Shown piece after piece: positions 8,549-17,607 of a DNA stretch of 64,000 bases. Below the pieces are notes generated by a model that saw only the letters and a list, made by a program, of their open reading frames with translations, was not told the DNA's origin and ran no database searches. Within the stretch, counting starts at the first letter, position 1; each line of letters begins with the position of its first letter. The DNA comes from Brevibacillus brevis (GTDB lineage Bacteria > Bacillota > Bacilli > Brevibacillales > Brevibacillaceae): NCBI RefSeq assembly GCF_031583145.1, contig NZ_CP134050.1, positions 2,803,501 to 2,867,500 of the forward strand. Direction: 5' to 3'. Position numbers and translations under genes: made by a program.

Positions 8549-9655
8549 ATGCTGTCAGGAATCCTCGTCATCGACTTTACCCAGCACCTTCCTGGACCGT
8601 ATGCGACACTGCGACTGGCTGATCGGGGCGCGACCGTCGTGAAAGTGGAGACGCCGCAGGGCGACCCCGCACGCCGATCCGTCATCAAAACCCATGGGGA
8701 AAGCGAGCTGTTTCTCGCCAACGGTCGCAACAAGCAAAGCGTCGTCCTCAATCTCAAGGAAGAGTCCCAGCGCTACGTCGCCCTCGATCTGATCAGGCAG
8801 GCGGACGTGGTGCTCGAGAGCTTTCGTCCGGGCGTAGCGGGGCGCCTCGGCATCGGCTATGAGGATGCCGTAAAAGTAAACCCTGGCATCGTGTACTGCT
8901 CGCTGTCGGGCTATGGACAAAGCGGGCCGATGCACCAGCTGGGGAGTCATGACATCAATTACATGGCTCTCGGCGGCGCTTTGGCGCAATTGAAGGACGA
9001 TGGCGGCTCACCGATTCCGCCTAGCTTGACCTTTGCCGACATGGCAGGCGGGATGGCTGCAGCGGAGGCAATTTTGGCGGCGCTGGTGCAGCGCGGGAAA
9101 ACAGGGAAAGGCGCCTATCTGGACATCGCGATAGCGGATGTCGTGCTGGCGATGATGACGACGCATGTCACGATCGAGTCGGCCACAGGCGAGCCGCACG
9201 GGCTCTCCATCCTGTCCAGAGGGTTGGTCGCATACGGGATCTACCGGACAAAGGATGATCGATACGTGGCACTGGGTGCTCTGGAGTCGAAATTTTGGGA
9301 AAATTTTTGCGTGGCAGTGGAGCGTCCGCAGTGGCGTCCAGCGGGCAGAACCCCTCCCCATCCGGATAACCCTGTCTACCAAGAAATGAAGACATTGTTT
9401 CAGAGCCGCACACTGGCGGAATGGACAGCATTTTCCCTGGAGGTGGACTGCTGTCTGACACCGGTGCTGGAGGTGGGAGAGCTGGACGCTCACCCCCAAA
9501 TTCAGTCTCGCGGGCTGATTCAGGAGCGCTGGGGGCATCGCTATGTCGGCACTTGCTATCAGGAGCCGGGTCCTGTACTGGATGCCGCTATGCCTGCCCC
9601 CGGGCTTGGTGAACATACGGACGAGTGGCTGAGGAGATTGATGAAAAACTCGTGA
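8549..9655 (+). CDS. CaiB/BaiF family (class III) CoA-transferase
   Basis: 368 residues. Family features include the N-terminal GILVIDFTQHLPGPYATLRLADRGATVVKVE, the NKQSVVLNLK block, and FADMAGGMAAAEAIL carrying the probable catalytic Asp that forms the acyl anhydride. Class III enzymes move CoA between an acyl-CoA and a free acid. The start at 8549 is behind AGGGGTGA; a GTG at 8540 is in frame but sits inside that site. In this operon it may activate the growth substrate or recycle CoA in place of the ligase. The actual acid is unknown. Confidence 0.9.
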   Translation: MLSGILVIDFTQHLPGPYATLRLADRGATVVKVETPQGDPARRSVIKTHGESELFLANGRNKQSVVLNLKEESQRYVALDLIRQADVVLESFRPGVAGRLGIGYEDAVKVNPGIVYCSLSGYGQSGPMHQLGSHDINYMALGGALAQLKDDGGSPIPPSLTFADMAGGMAAAEAILAALVQRGKTGKGAYLDIAIADVVLAMMTTHVTIESATGEPHGLSILSRGLVAYGIYRTKDDRYVALGALESKFWENFCVAVERPQWRPAGRTPPHPDNPVYQEMKTLFQSRTLAEWTAFSLEVDCCLTPVLEVGELDAHPQIQSRGLIQERWGHRYVGTCYQEPGPVLDAAMPAPGLGEHTDEWLRRLMKNS

Positions 9656-9670
9656 AGGAGAGAGGCGAAG

Positions 9671-10453
9671 ATGAGCTACGAACAACTCCAAGTACATGTG
9701 GAGAACAAAGTCGGCACGATCAAGCTATGCAGGGCGGACGTACGAAACGCGCTGGTCCCGGAGCTGCGAAGAGAGCTGCTGGAGGCATTGGCCCAGCTCG
9801 GACAGGACGATGAAGTGAATGTCCTGGTGCTGACGGGGGATGGCAAAGCGTTTTGCGCGGGCGGCGACTTGGGCGGCATGAACAAAAAGGCGAGCGCTGT
9901 GACTGCGAGGAAGCGGATGCTTCAATCCCATGAGCTGATCCGCAATCTTCTCCGTCTGGAAAAGCCCGTGATCGCAGCTGTCAATGGAGCTGCGGCAGGT
10001 GCCGGCTTCAGCCTGGCTTTGGCTTGCGATCTGGTCTTTGCGGGCAAATCGTCCTTTTTCGTGCAGAGCTTTGTCAATGTCGGCCTGGTTCCCGACCTCG
10101 GCGCGGTCCACTTCCTGACCAGCCTGCTCGGGCCGCATCGGGCCAAGGAGCTGATGTTCCTGGGGGACAGAGTCTCAGCCGAGGAAGCATTCGAGCTGGG
10201 GCTGGTCAACCGCGTGATCGACGATGAGAGCCTGATGGAGGAAACGCTCGCAGTGGCCGAAAGGGTGGCAAACGGACCGGCGATCTCGATCGGCCTGACC
10301 AAAGCCATGGTGAACCGGACCATCCTGGGTCAGCTTCACGACACGTTTGAAATGGAAGCGTTCGCGCAGGGGCTGTGCTTTGAAACGGAGGATTTCCGCG
10401 AAGGCGTGACAGCTTTTTTCGAGAAGCGGTCTCCTCGGTTCACAGGACGCTAA
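9671..10453 (+). CDS. Enoyl-CoA hydratase/isomerase family protein
   Basis: 260 residues with the crotonase fold. The oxyanion-hole segments are KAFCAGGDLGGM (about residue 60) and NGAAAGAGFSLALACD (about residue 105). The FVNVGLVPDLGAVHFL segment carries an Asp where PaaG-like isomerases have theirs, so either hydration or double-bond isomerisation is possible. GAAGGAGAG precedes the ATG. It is co-directional with, and 15 bp from, the CoA-transferase gene. Its place in the operon fits the hydration step between the dehydrogenase and the SDR. Confidence 0.9.
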   Translation: MSYEQLQVHVENKVGTIKLCRADVRNALVPELRRELLEALAQLGQDDEVNVLVLTGDGKAFCAGGDLGGMNKKASAVTARKRMLQSHELIRNLLRLEKPVIAAVNGAAAGAGFSLALACDLVFAGKSSFFVQSFVNVGLVPDLGAVHFLTSLLGPHRAKELMFLGDRVSAEEAFELGLVNRVIDDESLMEETLAVAERVANGPAISIGLTKAMVNRTILGQLHDTFEMEAFAQGLCFETEDFREGVTAFFEKRSPRFTGR

Positions 10454-10481
10454 ATGCCTTGGCAAAAGGAGGAGAGGGCAA

Positions 10482-11660
10482 ATGTCAACGACAGCGGCGT
10501 ACGATCCGCACAGGATCAGGCATCCGTATTTGACCGAGGAGCACCAAATGTTCCGCGAATCCCTGCGGAAGTTTTTGCAAAAAGAAGTCGAGCCCTATTT
10601 CGAACAGTGGGAAGCGGATGAATTCATCCCTCGTTCGTACTGGACGAGAATGGGAGAAAACGGGTTCTTGTGTCCGCAGGTCGCGCCGGAATACGGGGGG
10701 CTTGGACTCGACTTCGGCTTTTCTGTCGTCCTGGCCGAAGAAATGGGAAAAGTGGGGGGAGGAATCGGCGGGCCGGGCTTGCATTCCTCGATCGTCGTAC
10801 CGTATTTGGAAGCGTTCGGGACGGAGGAGCAGAAGGAGAAGTATTTGCCCAAGTGCATTTCGGGCGAGATCGTGACAGCTATCGCCATGACCGAGCCTGC
10901 CGCAGGATCCGATGTGGCCGGCATTCGCACAACGGCGATTCGCAGTGGCGACCACTATATCGTGAACGGAGAAAAGACGTTTATTACGAACGGCATTCAC
11001 GCCGATCTGGTCATCGTGGCGGTCAAGACGGATCCCAAAGCCAATCCGCCCCATCGCGGGGTCAGTCTCTTGCTCGTCGAACGCGATACGCCGGGTTTTT
11101 CTCGCGGCAAAAAGCTGAAGAAGGTGGGGCTGCGCAGCCAGGATACAGCGGAGCTCATTTTCGAAGACGCGAAAGTACCTTTCTCCGCGCTGCTGGGCGA
11201 GGAAGGCAAAGGCTTCTACTACTTGATGCACAAGCTGCAGCAGGAGAGGATCCTCGCCGCATTGGGTGCGCTGGTCGCGGCAGAAGACATGCTGGAGCTG
11301 ACGATTCAGTACGTCAAACAACGGCAGGCATTCGGGCGCGCCATCAGCACGTTTCAGAATACCCAGTTCGAGATTGCGGAGATGGCGACTGACGTTCAGT
11401 TGGCCCGTACGTTTGTCGATGACTTGATCGTTCGGCATATGCAAGGGCAGGACGTCGTGACACAGGTCTCGATGGCGAAGTGGTGGATTACGGACATGGC
11501 CAGACGCATGGCTCCACGCTGCATGCAGCTGCACGGAGGCTACGGCTTTACCGAAGAGTACAAGATTGGCAGAAGGTATAGGGACATTGCCGTATCGCCG
11601 ATCTTTGCTGGATCGAACGAAATCATGAAAGTCATCATCGCCAAAAACTTGGGGCTGTGA
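10482..11660 (+). CDS. Acyl-CoA dehydrogenase
   Basis: 392 residues, the usual acyl-CoA dehydrogenase length. Signatures seen: AMTEPAAGSDVAGI (FAD/acyl-CoA binding), the middle beta domain with GEKTFITNG, and C-terminal QLHGGYGFTEEYKIGRRYRD followed by IFAGSNEIM, which carries the catalytic Glu of the short/medium-chain type. It oxidises acyl-CoA to trans-2-enoyl-CoA and passes electrons to ETF. AAAGGAGGAG precedes the ATG. It lies in the sigma-54 controlled operon between hydratase and SDR. Chain-length or branch specificity cannot be read from sequence alone. Confidence 0.93.
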   Translation: MSTTAAYDPHRIRHPYLTEEHQMFRESLRKFLQKEVEPYFEQWEADEFIPRSYWTRMGENGFLCPQVAPEYGGLGLDFGFSVVLAEEMGKVGGGIGGPGLHSSIVVPYLEAFGTEEQKEKYLPKCISGEIVTAIAMTEPAAGSDVAGIRTTAIRSGDHYIVNGEKTFITNGIHADLVIVAVKTDPKANPPHRGVSLLLVERDTPGFSRGKKLKKVGLRSQDTAELIFEDAKVPFSALLGEEGKGFYYLMHKLQQERILAALGALVAAEDMLELTIQYVKQRQAFGRAISTFQNTQFEIAEMATDVQLARTFVDDLIVRHMQGQDVVTQVSMAKWWITDMARRMAPRCMQLHGGYGFTEEYKIGRRYRDIAVSPIFAGSNEIMKVIIAKNLGL

Positions 11661-11697
11661 AAGGGAAACGGACCCAAACAGAAAAGGGGAGTGCAAG

Positions 11698-12513
11698 ATG
11701 GGCGGTATGCTGGCAGACCAAGTGGCGATCATAACGGGATCGGGAAGGGGAGTAGGACGGGAAGCGGCTCTGATGATGGCGGAGCACGGAGCGAAAGTAG
11801 TCGTCTCCGATCGCGACGAAGGCCCTGCTCATGAAGTGGCGGCAGCGATCCGGACGAAAGGCGGGGAGGCTCTCGTCTACACGGGTGACGTCACCGCTGC
11901 CGATTTCGCCAAAGGGATCCTCGATGCGACGGTTGCGGCGTACGGGAGGCTCGACATATTGGTTAACAACGCCGGATACACCTCAGATGCCCTGATTCAC
12001 AAAATGACGGATGAGCAGTTCCAGGCCATGCTCGACATTCATTTGATCGCACCGTTCCGGCTCATTCGCGAAGCGGCTCCGTACATGCGGGACGCTGCAA
12101 AAAAGGAAATCGAGCAAGGAATCGTCCACCATCGAAAGATCGTCAATGTCTCTTCGGTGGCAGGCATCAGCGGCAACGTAGGTCAAGCCAACTACTCCTC
12201 CGCCAAAGCAGGGATGGTCGGATTGACCAAGACGGTCGCCAAGGAGTGGGCAGGCTTCAACATCAATTCCAACGCCGTGGCATTCGGTTTCATCGACACG
12301 CGGCTCACGCAGCCGAAGGAGCTGGGAGAGACCGTCGAGGGCGTAGCGGTCGGCATACCGGAAAAAGTCCGGAACCTTTTTATCGATAAAATCCCGCAAA
12401 AGCGGGCAGGAGATCCGAAAGAAGCGGCCGCAGGCATTTTCTATCTGGCTTCCCCGCTTTCCAACTACGTCAACGGGCAAGTGCTTCATATCAACGGCGG
12501 AACGTACACTTGA
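11698..12513 (+). CDS. Short-chain dehydrogenase/reductase, probable 3-hydroxyacyl-CoA dehydrogenase
   Basis: 271 residues, classical SDR. TGSGRGVGREAA is the cofactor loop, NNAG the structural motif, VSSVAG carries the catalytic Ser, and the YSSAK sequence is the catalytic YxxxK. VSDRDE after beta-2 has an acidic residue that favours NAD(H). C-terminal VNGQVLHINGGTY is typical of FabG-like enzymes. Its position between acyl-CoA dehydrogenase and ligase genes suggests it oxidises the 3-hydroxyacyl-CoA. GGGGAGTG precedes the ATG. Confidence 0.9.
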   Translation: MGGMLADQVAIITGSGRGVGREAALMMAEHGAKVVVSDRDEGPAHEVAAAIRTKGGEALVYTGDVTAADFAKGILDATVAAYGRLDILVNNAGYTSDALIHKMTDEQFQAMLDIHLIAPFRLIREAAPYMRDAAKKEIEQGIVHHRKIVNVSSVAGISGNVGQANYSSAKAGMVGLTKTVAKEWAGFNINSNAVAFGFIDTRLTQPKELGETVEGVAVGIPEKVRNLFIDKIPQKRAGDPKEAAAGIFYLASPLSNYVNGQVLHINGGTYT

Positions 12514-12634
12514 CAGTCGAACTACTCGAGAACGGGCCCGATTCGATGGACGAACGCCGGACTCAGTAAAGCTGTGCCGGCGTCCGACACCATGTCTAGA
12601 CTCTCGAAAAAACCTGACGGGGAGAGGTTCTATC

Positions 12635-14209
12635 GTGATCTTGACTACCGGATTGATGAGAAACGCCATCGTCATGCCAGAGAAAGAAGCGATCGTCGAC
12701 GGGGACTACCGGTTTACCTACGCACAGTTCGCCGGACGGGTCGCCAAGCTGAAGATGTCCTTGGCCGAAGCGGGAATTCAGAGAGGGGACCGCGTCGCTG
12801 TACTGATGCTAAACGATTTTCGCTACATAGAGCTGCTGTTCGGTGTGACGGCCTTGGGAGCGATCCTGGTGCCGCTCAACTACCGCCTGGCACCTGAAGA
12901 GCTGGCCTTCATCCTACAGGATGCGGGAGCGAAAGCGCTCGTTGTCCATCGGGAATTTTTGAAAACGCTTCCGTACTTACGGGAGCAGGTCCCCACCCTT
13001 TCCCACTTCGTCGTGGCAGATGAGGGTCCGGCGGATGGAGAGGAGCTCGAATCGTATGAAGCGTGGATCGCGCGGGCGCCGGATGTACCGCTTTGCTACT
13101 CGGCAGATGTGCACGAGGATGACGTAGCGGGATTGTTTTATACAGGGGGCACGACGGGTCGATCCAAAGGAGTCATGCTCACCCATCGGAACATGGTCAG
13201 CAACTTTTACCATACGAGCGTGCTGACAGGGGTGAGTCAACATTCGCGCTATTTGCATGCCGCTCCCATGTTTCATCTCGCAGACGGAGCGAGCATGGTG
13301 AGCATCACGATCGTAGGAGGGACCCACTGTGTGATCCGCTCCTTTACTCCGAAGGCACTGATGCAAGCCATCGAGGCGTACAAGGTGACGTCCACCTTGC
13401 TCGTACCGACCATGCTGGGGATGGTCATGAATGATCCCGATTTCAAAAAATACGATGTCAGCTCGCTTGAACGGGTCACGTACGGCGCAGCTCCGATGCC
13501 GCTCACGCTGCTGAAGCAAGTCATGCGGGAGTTTCCCGGCATTCAGCTGGTGCAAGGCTACGGCATGACGGAAGCATCTCCTTCGCTCACCCAGTTGACA
13601 GCCGAGTACCATGTCGTCAGCGAAGGGGAGAGAGACGAGCGGAGGCTGCTGTCCGCCGGCAAGCCGGTACTGGGTGTGGAAGTGAGGGTCGTCGACGAGA
13701 AAGGGCAAGATGTCCCCATCGGTCAGGTAGGGGAAGTGATCGCACGGGGGGACAACATCATGAAAGGCTATTGGAATCTCCCTGAGGAGACAGGCGCGGT
13801 CCTGAAGAACGGATGGTACTACACGGGAGATATGGGGAAATTCGACGAGGATCACTTCCTGTACATCGTCGACCGGAAAAAAGACATGATTATCAGCGGC
13901 GGGGAAAACATCTACTGTCCGGAGGTGGAAAATATCCTTTATCAGCACCCGGATGTGATGGAGGTAGCCGTGGTCGGGGCGCCCGATGAAAAGTGGGGCG
14001 AAGCCGTAGTCGCTGTGGTGGTCAAGAAGGCGGGAAGTACGTTGAACGAGCAAGAGCTGATCGACTTTGCCCGAGGCAAGCTCGCTGGCTACAAGACGCC
14101 GAAGCGGATCGCCTTCGCATCGGAGCTGCCCAAGAGCGGAGCGGGAAAAATCCTGAAGCGCCACATTCGGGAGGGCTTCTGGGAAGGAATGTCCCGTCAG
14201 GTGAACTGA
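12635..14209 (+). CDS. Acyl-CoA ligase (AMP-forming, ANL superfamily)
   Basis: 524 residues. Motifs: the phosphate loop YTGGTTGRSKGVMLTH (about residue 170), GYGMTEASP, YTGDMG, the hinge DRKKDMIISGGENIY, and the C-terminal catalytic Lys region PKSGAGKILKR. It activates a carboxylic acid via an acyl-adenylate and thioesterifies it to CoA. It starts with GTG at 12635 behind GGGGAGAGG, 121 bp after the SDR gene. As the last gene of the cluster it supplies the entry step, after which the preceding genes give a full beta-oxidation round. The substrate acid is not identifiable. Confidence 0.92.
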   Translation: MILTTGLMRNAIVMPEKEAIVDGDYRFTYAQFAGRVAKLKMSLAEAGIQRGDRVAVLMLNDFRYIELLFGVTALGAILVPLNYRLAPEELAFILQDAGAKALVVHREFLKTLPYLREQVPTLSHFVVADEGPADGEELESYEAWIARAPDVPLCYSADVHEDDVAGLFYTGGTTGRSKGVMLTHRNMVSNFYHTSVLTGVSQHSRYLHAAPMFHLADGASMVSITIVGGTHCVIRSFTPKALMQAIEAYKVTSTLLVPTMLGMVMNDPDFKKYDVSSLERVTYGAAPMPLTLLKQVMREFPGIQLVQGYGMTEASPSLTQLTAEYHVVSEGERDERRLLSAGKPVLGVEVRVVDEKGQDVPIGQVGEVIARGDNIMKGYWNLPEETGAVLKNGWYYTGDMGKFDEDHFLYIVDRKKDMIISGGENIYCPEVENILYQHPDVMEVAVVGAPDEKWGEAVVAVVVKKAGSTLNEQELIDFARGKLAGYKTPKRIAFASELPKSGAGKILKRHIREGFWEGMSRQVN

Positions 14210-14221
14210 ATTCAGGAGATT

Positions 14222-14252
14222 TGCCTGCCGCGCAAACGTGGCAGGTCTTTTT
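14222..14252 (+). terminator. Terminator of the acyl-CoA operon
   Basis: CCTGCC (14224-14229) pairs with GGCAGG (14240-14245), followed by TCTTTTTG. It starts 12 bp after the ligase stop. Confidence 0.75.
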
Positions 14253-14309
14253 GTGTCCCCCGATCGGACAGGTTTTCCCATGCTTCGCCGGACCGGACAT
14301 GATTCAGGG

Positions 14310-14338
14310 TGGAAAAAGCCGAATGTTCCCGATATAAT
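14310..14338 (+). promoter_or_regulatory. Probable sigma-A promoter for the receiver/eutBC genes
   Basis: A perfect TATAAT at 14333-14338 with TGGAAA (14310-14315) 17 bp upstream. The -35 is only a partial match. It is about 98 bp before the response-regulator start. Confidence 0.5.
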
Positions 14339-14435
14339 GTTATTATTCTGAAAAGTGTTGCGGACCGACAATGGCGTCGATTTCGCATCTGTCTCTCTCA
14401 TGCACGTCCATTCTCTAAGAGCCGGAGGTGGAGTC

Positions 14436-14813
14436 TTGCGTCAATCGTATCGAATCATTGTCATTGATGACGATCCTATCACACGTATGGACCTGGTCGA
14501 AATGCTGCAGGAGGTAGGATATGATGTCGTGGCGGAGGGGAAAAACGGCGAAGAAGCTGTCCGTTTGACGCAAACGTGGCGCCCCCACTTGGTGATCATG
14601 GACGTGAAAATGCCGGTGATGGATGGACTTGCGGCGACAGGGATTATTCGCAGCACCTCGGATACGGATGTTCTATTGCTTACGGCGTACAGCCAAAAGG
14701 ACATGGTGGCGCGGGCGAAGGCAAAGGGCGTCTGCGGGTATCTGGTGAAGCCGGTCATGGAAGAAGAATTGCTTCCGGCGGTAGAGCGGGTATTGGCAAG
14801 CCGATTGAGATGA
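14436..14813 (+). CDS. Receiver-only response regulator next to eutBC (EutV-like REC)
   Basis: About 125 residues forming one REC domain: DDDP acidic pocket, phosphoacceptor Asp in LVIMDVKMPVMDG, Thr in LLLTAYS, and Lys in GYLVKPV. The start is TTG 14436 with GGAGGTGG 6 bases upstream; an in-frame ATG further up has no ribosome site. In Bacillota the ethanolamine regulator EutV is REC plus an RNA-binding ANTAR domain; here the protein stops right after REC. No histidine kinase (EutW) is adjacent. Either output is by protein-protein interaction, or the ANTAR part has been lost. Confidence 0.82.
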   Translation: MRQSYRIIVIDDDPITRMDLVEMLQEVGYDVVAEGKNGEEAVRLTQTWRPHLVIMDVKMPVMDGLAATGIIRSTSDTDVLLLTAYSQKDMVARAKAKGVCGYLVKPVMEEELLPAVERVLASRLR

Positions 14814-14900
14814 AGGAAAAGTGAACAGGGCAAAGCAATGGCGCTTCTTTCAGGCAGACGGGTCTTTTTCCGCTTGTCTTGGGGGGTGCTTTTTTGTTCT

Positions 14901-14924
14901 GCCAAAGCCGATTTTTGGCTTGGC
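14901..14924 (+). other. Hairpin in the eutB leader
   Basis: GCCAAAGCC (14901-14909) pairs with GGCTTGGC (14917-14924) with one bulged A and a 7-base loop. It follows a T-rich stretch and lies 40 bases before the eutB start. It could be a leader regulatory structure, but I see no classical ANTAR twin-hairpin or cobalamin riboswitch box. Confidence 0.35.
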
Positions 14925-14963
14925 GCTTCATACAGACTAGCTCAGAAAGAGGGGGGAACGCGG

Positions 14964-16325
14964 ATGAATTTGTCATGTGTCATTCGCAAGCAGCATTATC
15001 AGTTTCGGTCGGTACGCGAAGTGCTGGCAAAGGCCAGCGAGGAAAAATCCGGCGACCGCATGAGCAAGATCGCCGCAGAATCGGCGCTGGAAAGGATGGC
15101 AGCCAAAGTCGTGCTCAGTGAAATGACCTTGGCCGACCTCTACGAAAACCCGGTTATTCCGTACGAAACCGATGAGGTGACCCGAGTAATTTACGATGAT
15201 GTGAACCTCTCGATCTACCAGGAAATCAAAAACTGGACGGTCGGCGAGCTGCGCGAATACATCCTGTCCTTCGAGGCCGGCATGCCAGAGCTGACGAGAA
15301 TCAGTCGTGGCTTGACGAGTGAAATGATCTCCGCGACGGCCAAGCTGATGTCGAGCATCGACCTGGTGATGGCCTCCCAAAAGATGCGGCACCAGGCGTA
15401 TTGCAATACGCTGATCGGAGAGCCGGGCCGTCTCGCGTTTCGCTGTCAGCCGAACCATCCCATAGACGATCCGGAGGGCATTCTCGCTTCGATCAAGGAA
15501 GGACTGTCATACGGCTCAGGGGATGCCGTCATCGGGATCAATCCCAACAACGACTCGGTTGAAAGCGTAACCAAACTGCTGAAGATGACGCACGAGTTCA
15601 TGCAGAAGTGGCAAATTCCAACGCAAAACTGTGTGCTTGCGCATATTACGACGCAGATGCAGGCACTGAGGGGCGGCGCTCCCATCTCGTTGATGTTCCA
15701 AAGTCTGGCCGGGACCCAGCGGGCAAACGAGGCGTTCGGCGTGTCCAAGGATCTGCTGGATGAAGCGATGGAGCTGATGCTCCGGAAAGGAACCGCCGCC
15801 GGCCCGAACGTGATGTACTTCGAGACAGGGCAGGGATCGGAAGTATCGCTGGACTCGCACGAAGGGGTGGATATGCAGACGCTGGAGGCAAGAACGTACG
15901 GTTTTTGCCGACATTGGAAGCCATTTATGGTAAACAACGTTTCGGGCTTTATCGGTCCTGAGACCCTGTACGACGGCAGGCAGATGATCCGCGCCGATCT
16001 GGAGGACTTGTTCATGGGGAAGCTGCACGGGCTTCCGATGGGGATTGCCCCGACCTACACCAACCATATGCACGCCGATCAGAATGATCAGGAGATCGCG
16101 GGCATGCTGACGGCGCTTGCGGGCGCAAACTTTTACATGGGCGTGCCCGGTGGGGACGATGTCATGCTCAGCTATCAGGATACGAGCTACCACGACGACG
16201 CCAGCTACCGGGAGCTGCTGGGACTGCGGCCGCTTCGCGAGTTTGAGAAATGGCTGGAAAAAATGGGGATCATGGAGAACGGCCGATTGACCGACCGGGC
16301 TGGGGATCTGTCTATTTTTGACTAG
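14964..16325 (+). CDS. eutB: Ethanolamine ammonia-lyase large subunit
   Basis: 453 residues, standard EutB length. Conserved blocks: YETDEVTR, the long GDAVIGINPNNDS loop, YFETGQGSEVSLDSHEG, GLPMGIAPTYTNHMHADQND, and the C-terminal PGGDDVMLSYQDTSYHDDA. EutB holds the ethanolamine-binding TIM barrel; with EutC and adenosylcobalamin it makes acetaldehyde and ammonia. The frame is open from 14838, but AGGGGGG 7 bases before ATG 14964 and family homology give the start. No eutA reactivase or microcompartment shell genes are present in the window. Confidence 0.95.
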   Translation: MNLSCVIRKQHYQFRSVREVLAKASEEKSGDRMSKIAAESALERMAAKVVLSEMTLADLYENPVIPYETDEVTRVIYDDVNLSIYQEIKNWTVGELREYILSFEAGMPELTRISRGLTSEMISATAKLMSSIDLVMASQKMRHQAYCNTLIGEPGRLAFRCQPNHPIDDPEGILASIKEGLSYGSGDAVIGINPNNDSVESVTKLLKMTHEFMQKWQIPTQNCVLAHITTQMQALRGGAPISLMFQSLAGTQRANEAFGVSKDLLDEAMELMLRKGTAAGPNVMYFETGQGSEVSLDSHEGVDMQTLEARTYGFCRHWKPFMVNNVSGFIGPETLYDGRQMIRADLEDLFMGKLHGLPMGIAPTYTNHMHADQNDQEIAGMLTALAGANFYMGVPGGDDVMLSYQDTSYHDDASYRELLGLRPLREFEKWLEKMGIMENGRLTDRAGDLSIFD

Positions 16326-16339
16326 GGGAGGCGAAAGCG

Positions 16340-17173
16340 ATGAAAGATTTGAATGTAGACCACCTCGTCCAGCGCGTACTGGAGGAGATCGCGAAAAACA
16401 GGCAGACTGCCATTCATTTTCCCGAACAAAAGCAGTTGGGGGTGCCGCAGCCGAACAACCGCGAAGCGCTGGAGAGAGCGATGGGACGGACGCCTGCGCG
16501 AATCGGCATCGGCAGGGCAGGGACGAGGCTGAAAACGCAGAGCTACCTGCAGTTTCGGATCGATCAGGCAGCGGCTCAGGATGCCGTGATGAAGTCGATC
16601 GACCCCGGATGGATCGAGCGGCTGCAGCTCCCTGCTTTGTACACCCGTGCGAAGGATATGGAGGAATACTTGATGAATCTGGATTCCGGCCGCCTGCTCT
16701 CGGACGAGTCGGCCGCATGGCTGAGCCAGCACGGGGAGAAGGGCAAGGATGTCCAGATCATTATCTCCGACGGCCTCAGCACCTCGGCATGTGAAGCGAC
16801 CATACCCGACCTGTTGCCGGCTCTGATGCAGGGGCTTGCACTGAGAAAGATCAGCGTGGCTAGGCCGCTCTTCATTCACAGGGGCCGAGTGTGGGTCCAG
16901 GACCATGTCGCTTCCATCGTAAAATGCAAGGTGGTCATTTCCTTGATCGGGGAGAGACCAGGGCTTGCAACGGCGGAGAGTCTGAGCGCCTACATGGTCT
17001 ACCAGCCCAGCGAGCGGATCGTCGAATCGGATCGGACGGTCATTTCCAATATACATCGTGGCGGGACTCCTCCGATTGAGGCGGGTGCGTACTTGGCAGA
17101 GCTGCTGGAGGATATTTTGCGGTGCCAGGCGAGCGGTGTGGCGTACGCGCAGAAACGGATGAAAGAACAGTGA
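16340..17173 (+). CDS. eutC: Ethanolamine ammonia-lyase small subunit
   Basis: 277 residues. EutC features: RTPARIGIGRAGTRLKTQSYLQFRIDQAAAQDAV, the IISDGLSTSA block, RPLFIHRGRVWVQDHV, ISLIGERPGLATAESLSAYMVY and SNIHRGGTPPIEAGAYLAE. It binds adenosylcobalamin at the interface with EutB. It follows eutB by 14 bp with GGGGAGG before the ATG, so the two are co-transcribed. Lone eutBC pairs are thought to use ethanolamine as a nitrogen source without a compartment. Confidence 0.95.
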   Translation: MKDLNVDHLVQRVLEEIAKNRQTAIHFPEQKQLGVPQPNNREALERAMGRTPARIGIGRAGTRLKTQSYLQFRIDQAAAQDAVMKSIDPGWIERLQLPALYTRAKDMEEYLMNLDSGRLLSDESAAWLSQHGEKGKDVQIIISDGLSTSACEATIPDLLPALMQGLALRKISVARPLFIHRGRVWVQDHVASIVKCKVVISLIGERPGLATAESLSAYMVYQPSERIVESDRTVISNIHRGGTPPIEAGAYLAELLEDILRCQASGVAYAQKRMKEQ

Positions 17174-17250
17174 GATTGCTACTGGCGAATCCTCTCATCA
17201 TGCTCTAGAATACAAATAAGTAGAACATATTTGATGAGGAGTTGCTACGC

Positions 17251-17457
17251 ATGACGGAGCCAAATCAAAACGAAAAAGATACCCCGGAAGAGCGCGGGAA
17301 AATCAGTCTGCAGGAAGCGATGAAGCGCAAGCTCGCGGAGAAAAAGGCAGCCCAGGCTGCGGCTCGCAATCCGGTTAACCAAAAAGCGCAAAATCAAATG
17401 ATGAAAAGCCAACAAACGAAAAAACCGAACAACCAACGCAGACGCACCGGCGTGTAA
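17251..17457 (+). CDS. Small hydrophilic protein, unknown function
   Basis: 68 residues, highly charged and rich in Lys, Gln, Asn and Ala, with a helical central KRKLAEKKAAQAAA stretch and a basic RRRTGV tail. It has no transmembrane segment or signal peptide and is probably a small cytoplasmic, possibly nucleic-acid-binding protein; I do not recognise a family. The ATG at 17251 is 9 bases after GAGGAG. A strong terminator follows, so it is likely a single-gene unit. Confidence 0.7.
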   Translation: MTEPNQNEKDTPEERGKISLQEAMKRKLAEKKAAQAAARNPVNQKAQNQMMKSQQTKKPNNQRRRTGV

Positions 17458-17484
17458 TCGGCTTGCGTTGAATGACCGACAGGG

Positions 17485-17520
17485 GATGGGCAGCCTGAAC
17501 GTTTGCTGCCCATCCTTTTT
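17485..17520 (+). terminator. Strong terminator after the small hydrophilic gene
   Basis: A perfect 10-bp stem GATGGGCAGC / GCTGCCCATC with a 10-base loop followed by CTTTTT. Confidence 0.9.
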
Positions 17521-17607
17521 ATTTTCGGGAGCAGCATGGGCATGAGAGATACAGCAGGCCATCCCTGCCACATGCTTTCGATGTGTTTGTGGAAAAGGGG
17601 TGGAAAC

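Noticed and set aside
10485..14401. Long minus-strand frames of 415 and 474 codons opposite the acyl-CoA genes
   Set aside because: They lie entirely antisense to genes with clear family motifs and have Arg/His-rich, shadow-like composition with no ribosome sites.
14838..14963. N-terminal extension of EutB from ATG 14838
   Set aside because: EutB proteins begin at the MNLSCVIRKQHY position, which has its own strong ribosome site.
14820..14963. Cobalamin riboswitch before eutB
   Set aside because: No B12-box-like conserved sequence or multi-stem layout was visible, only one short hairpin.
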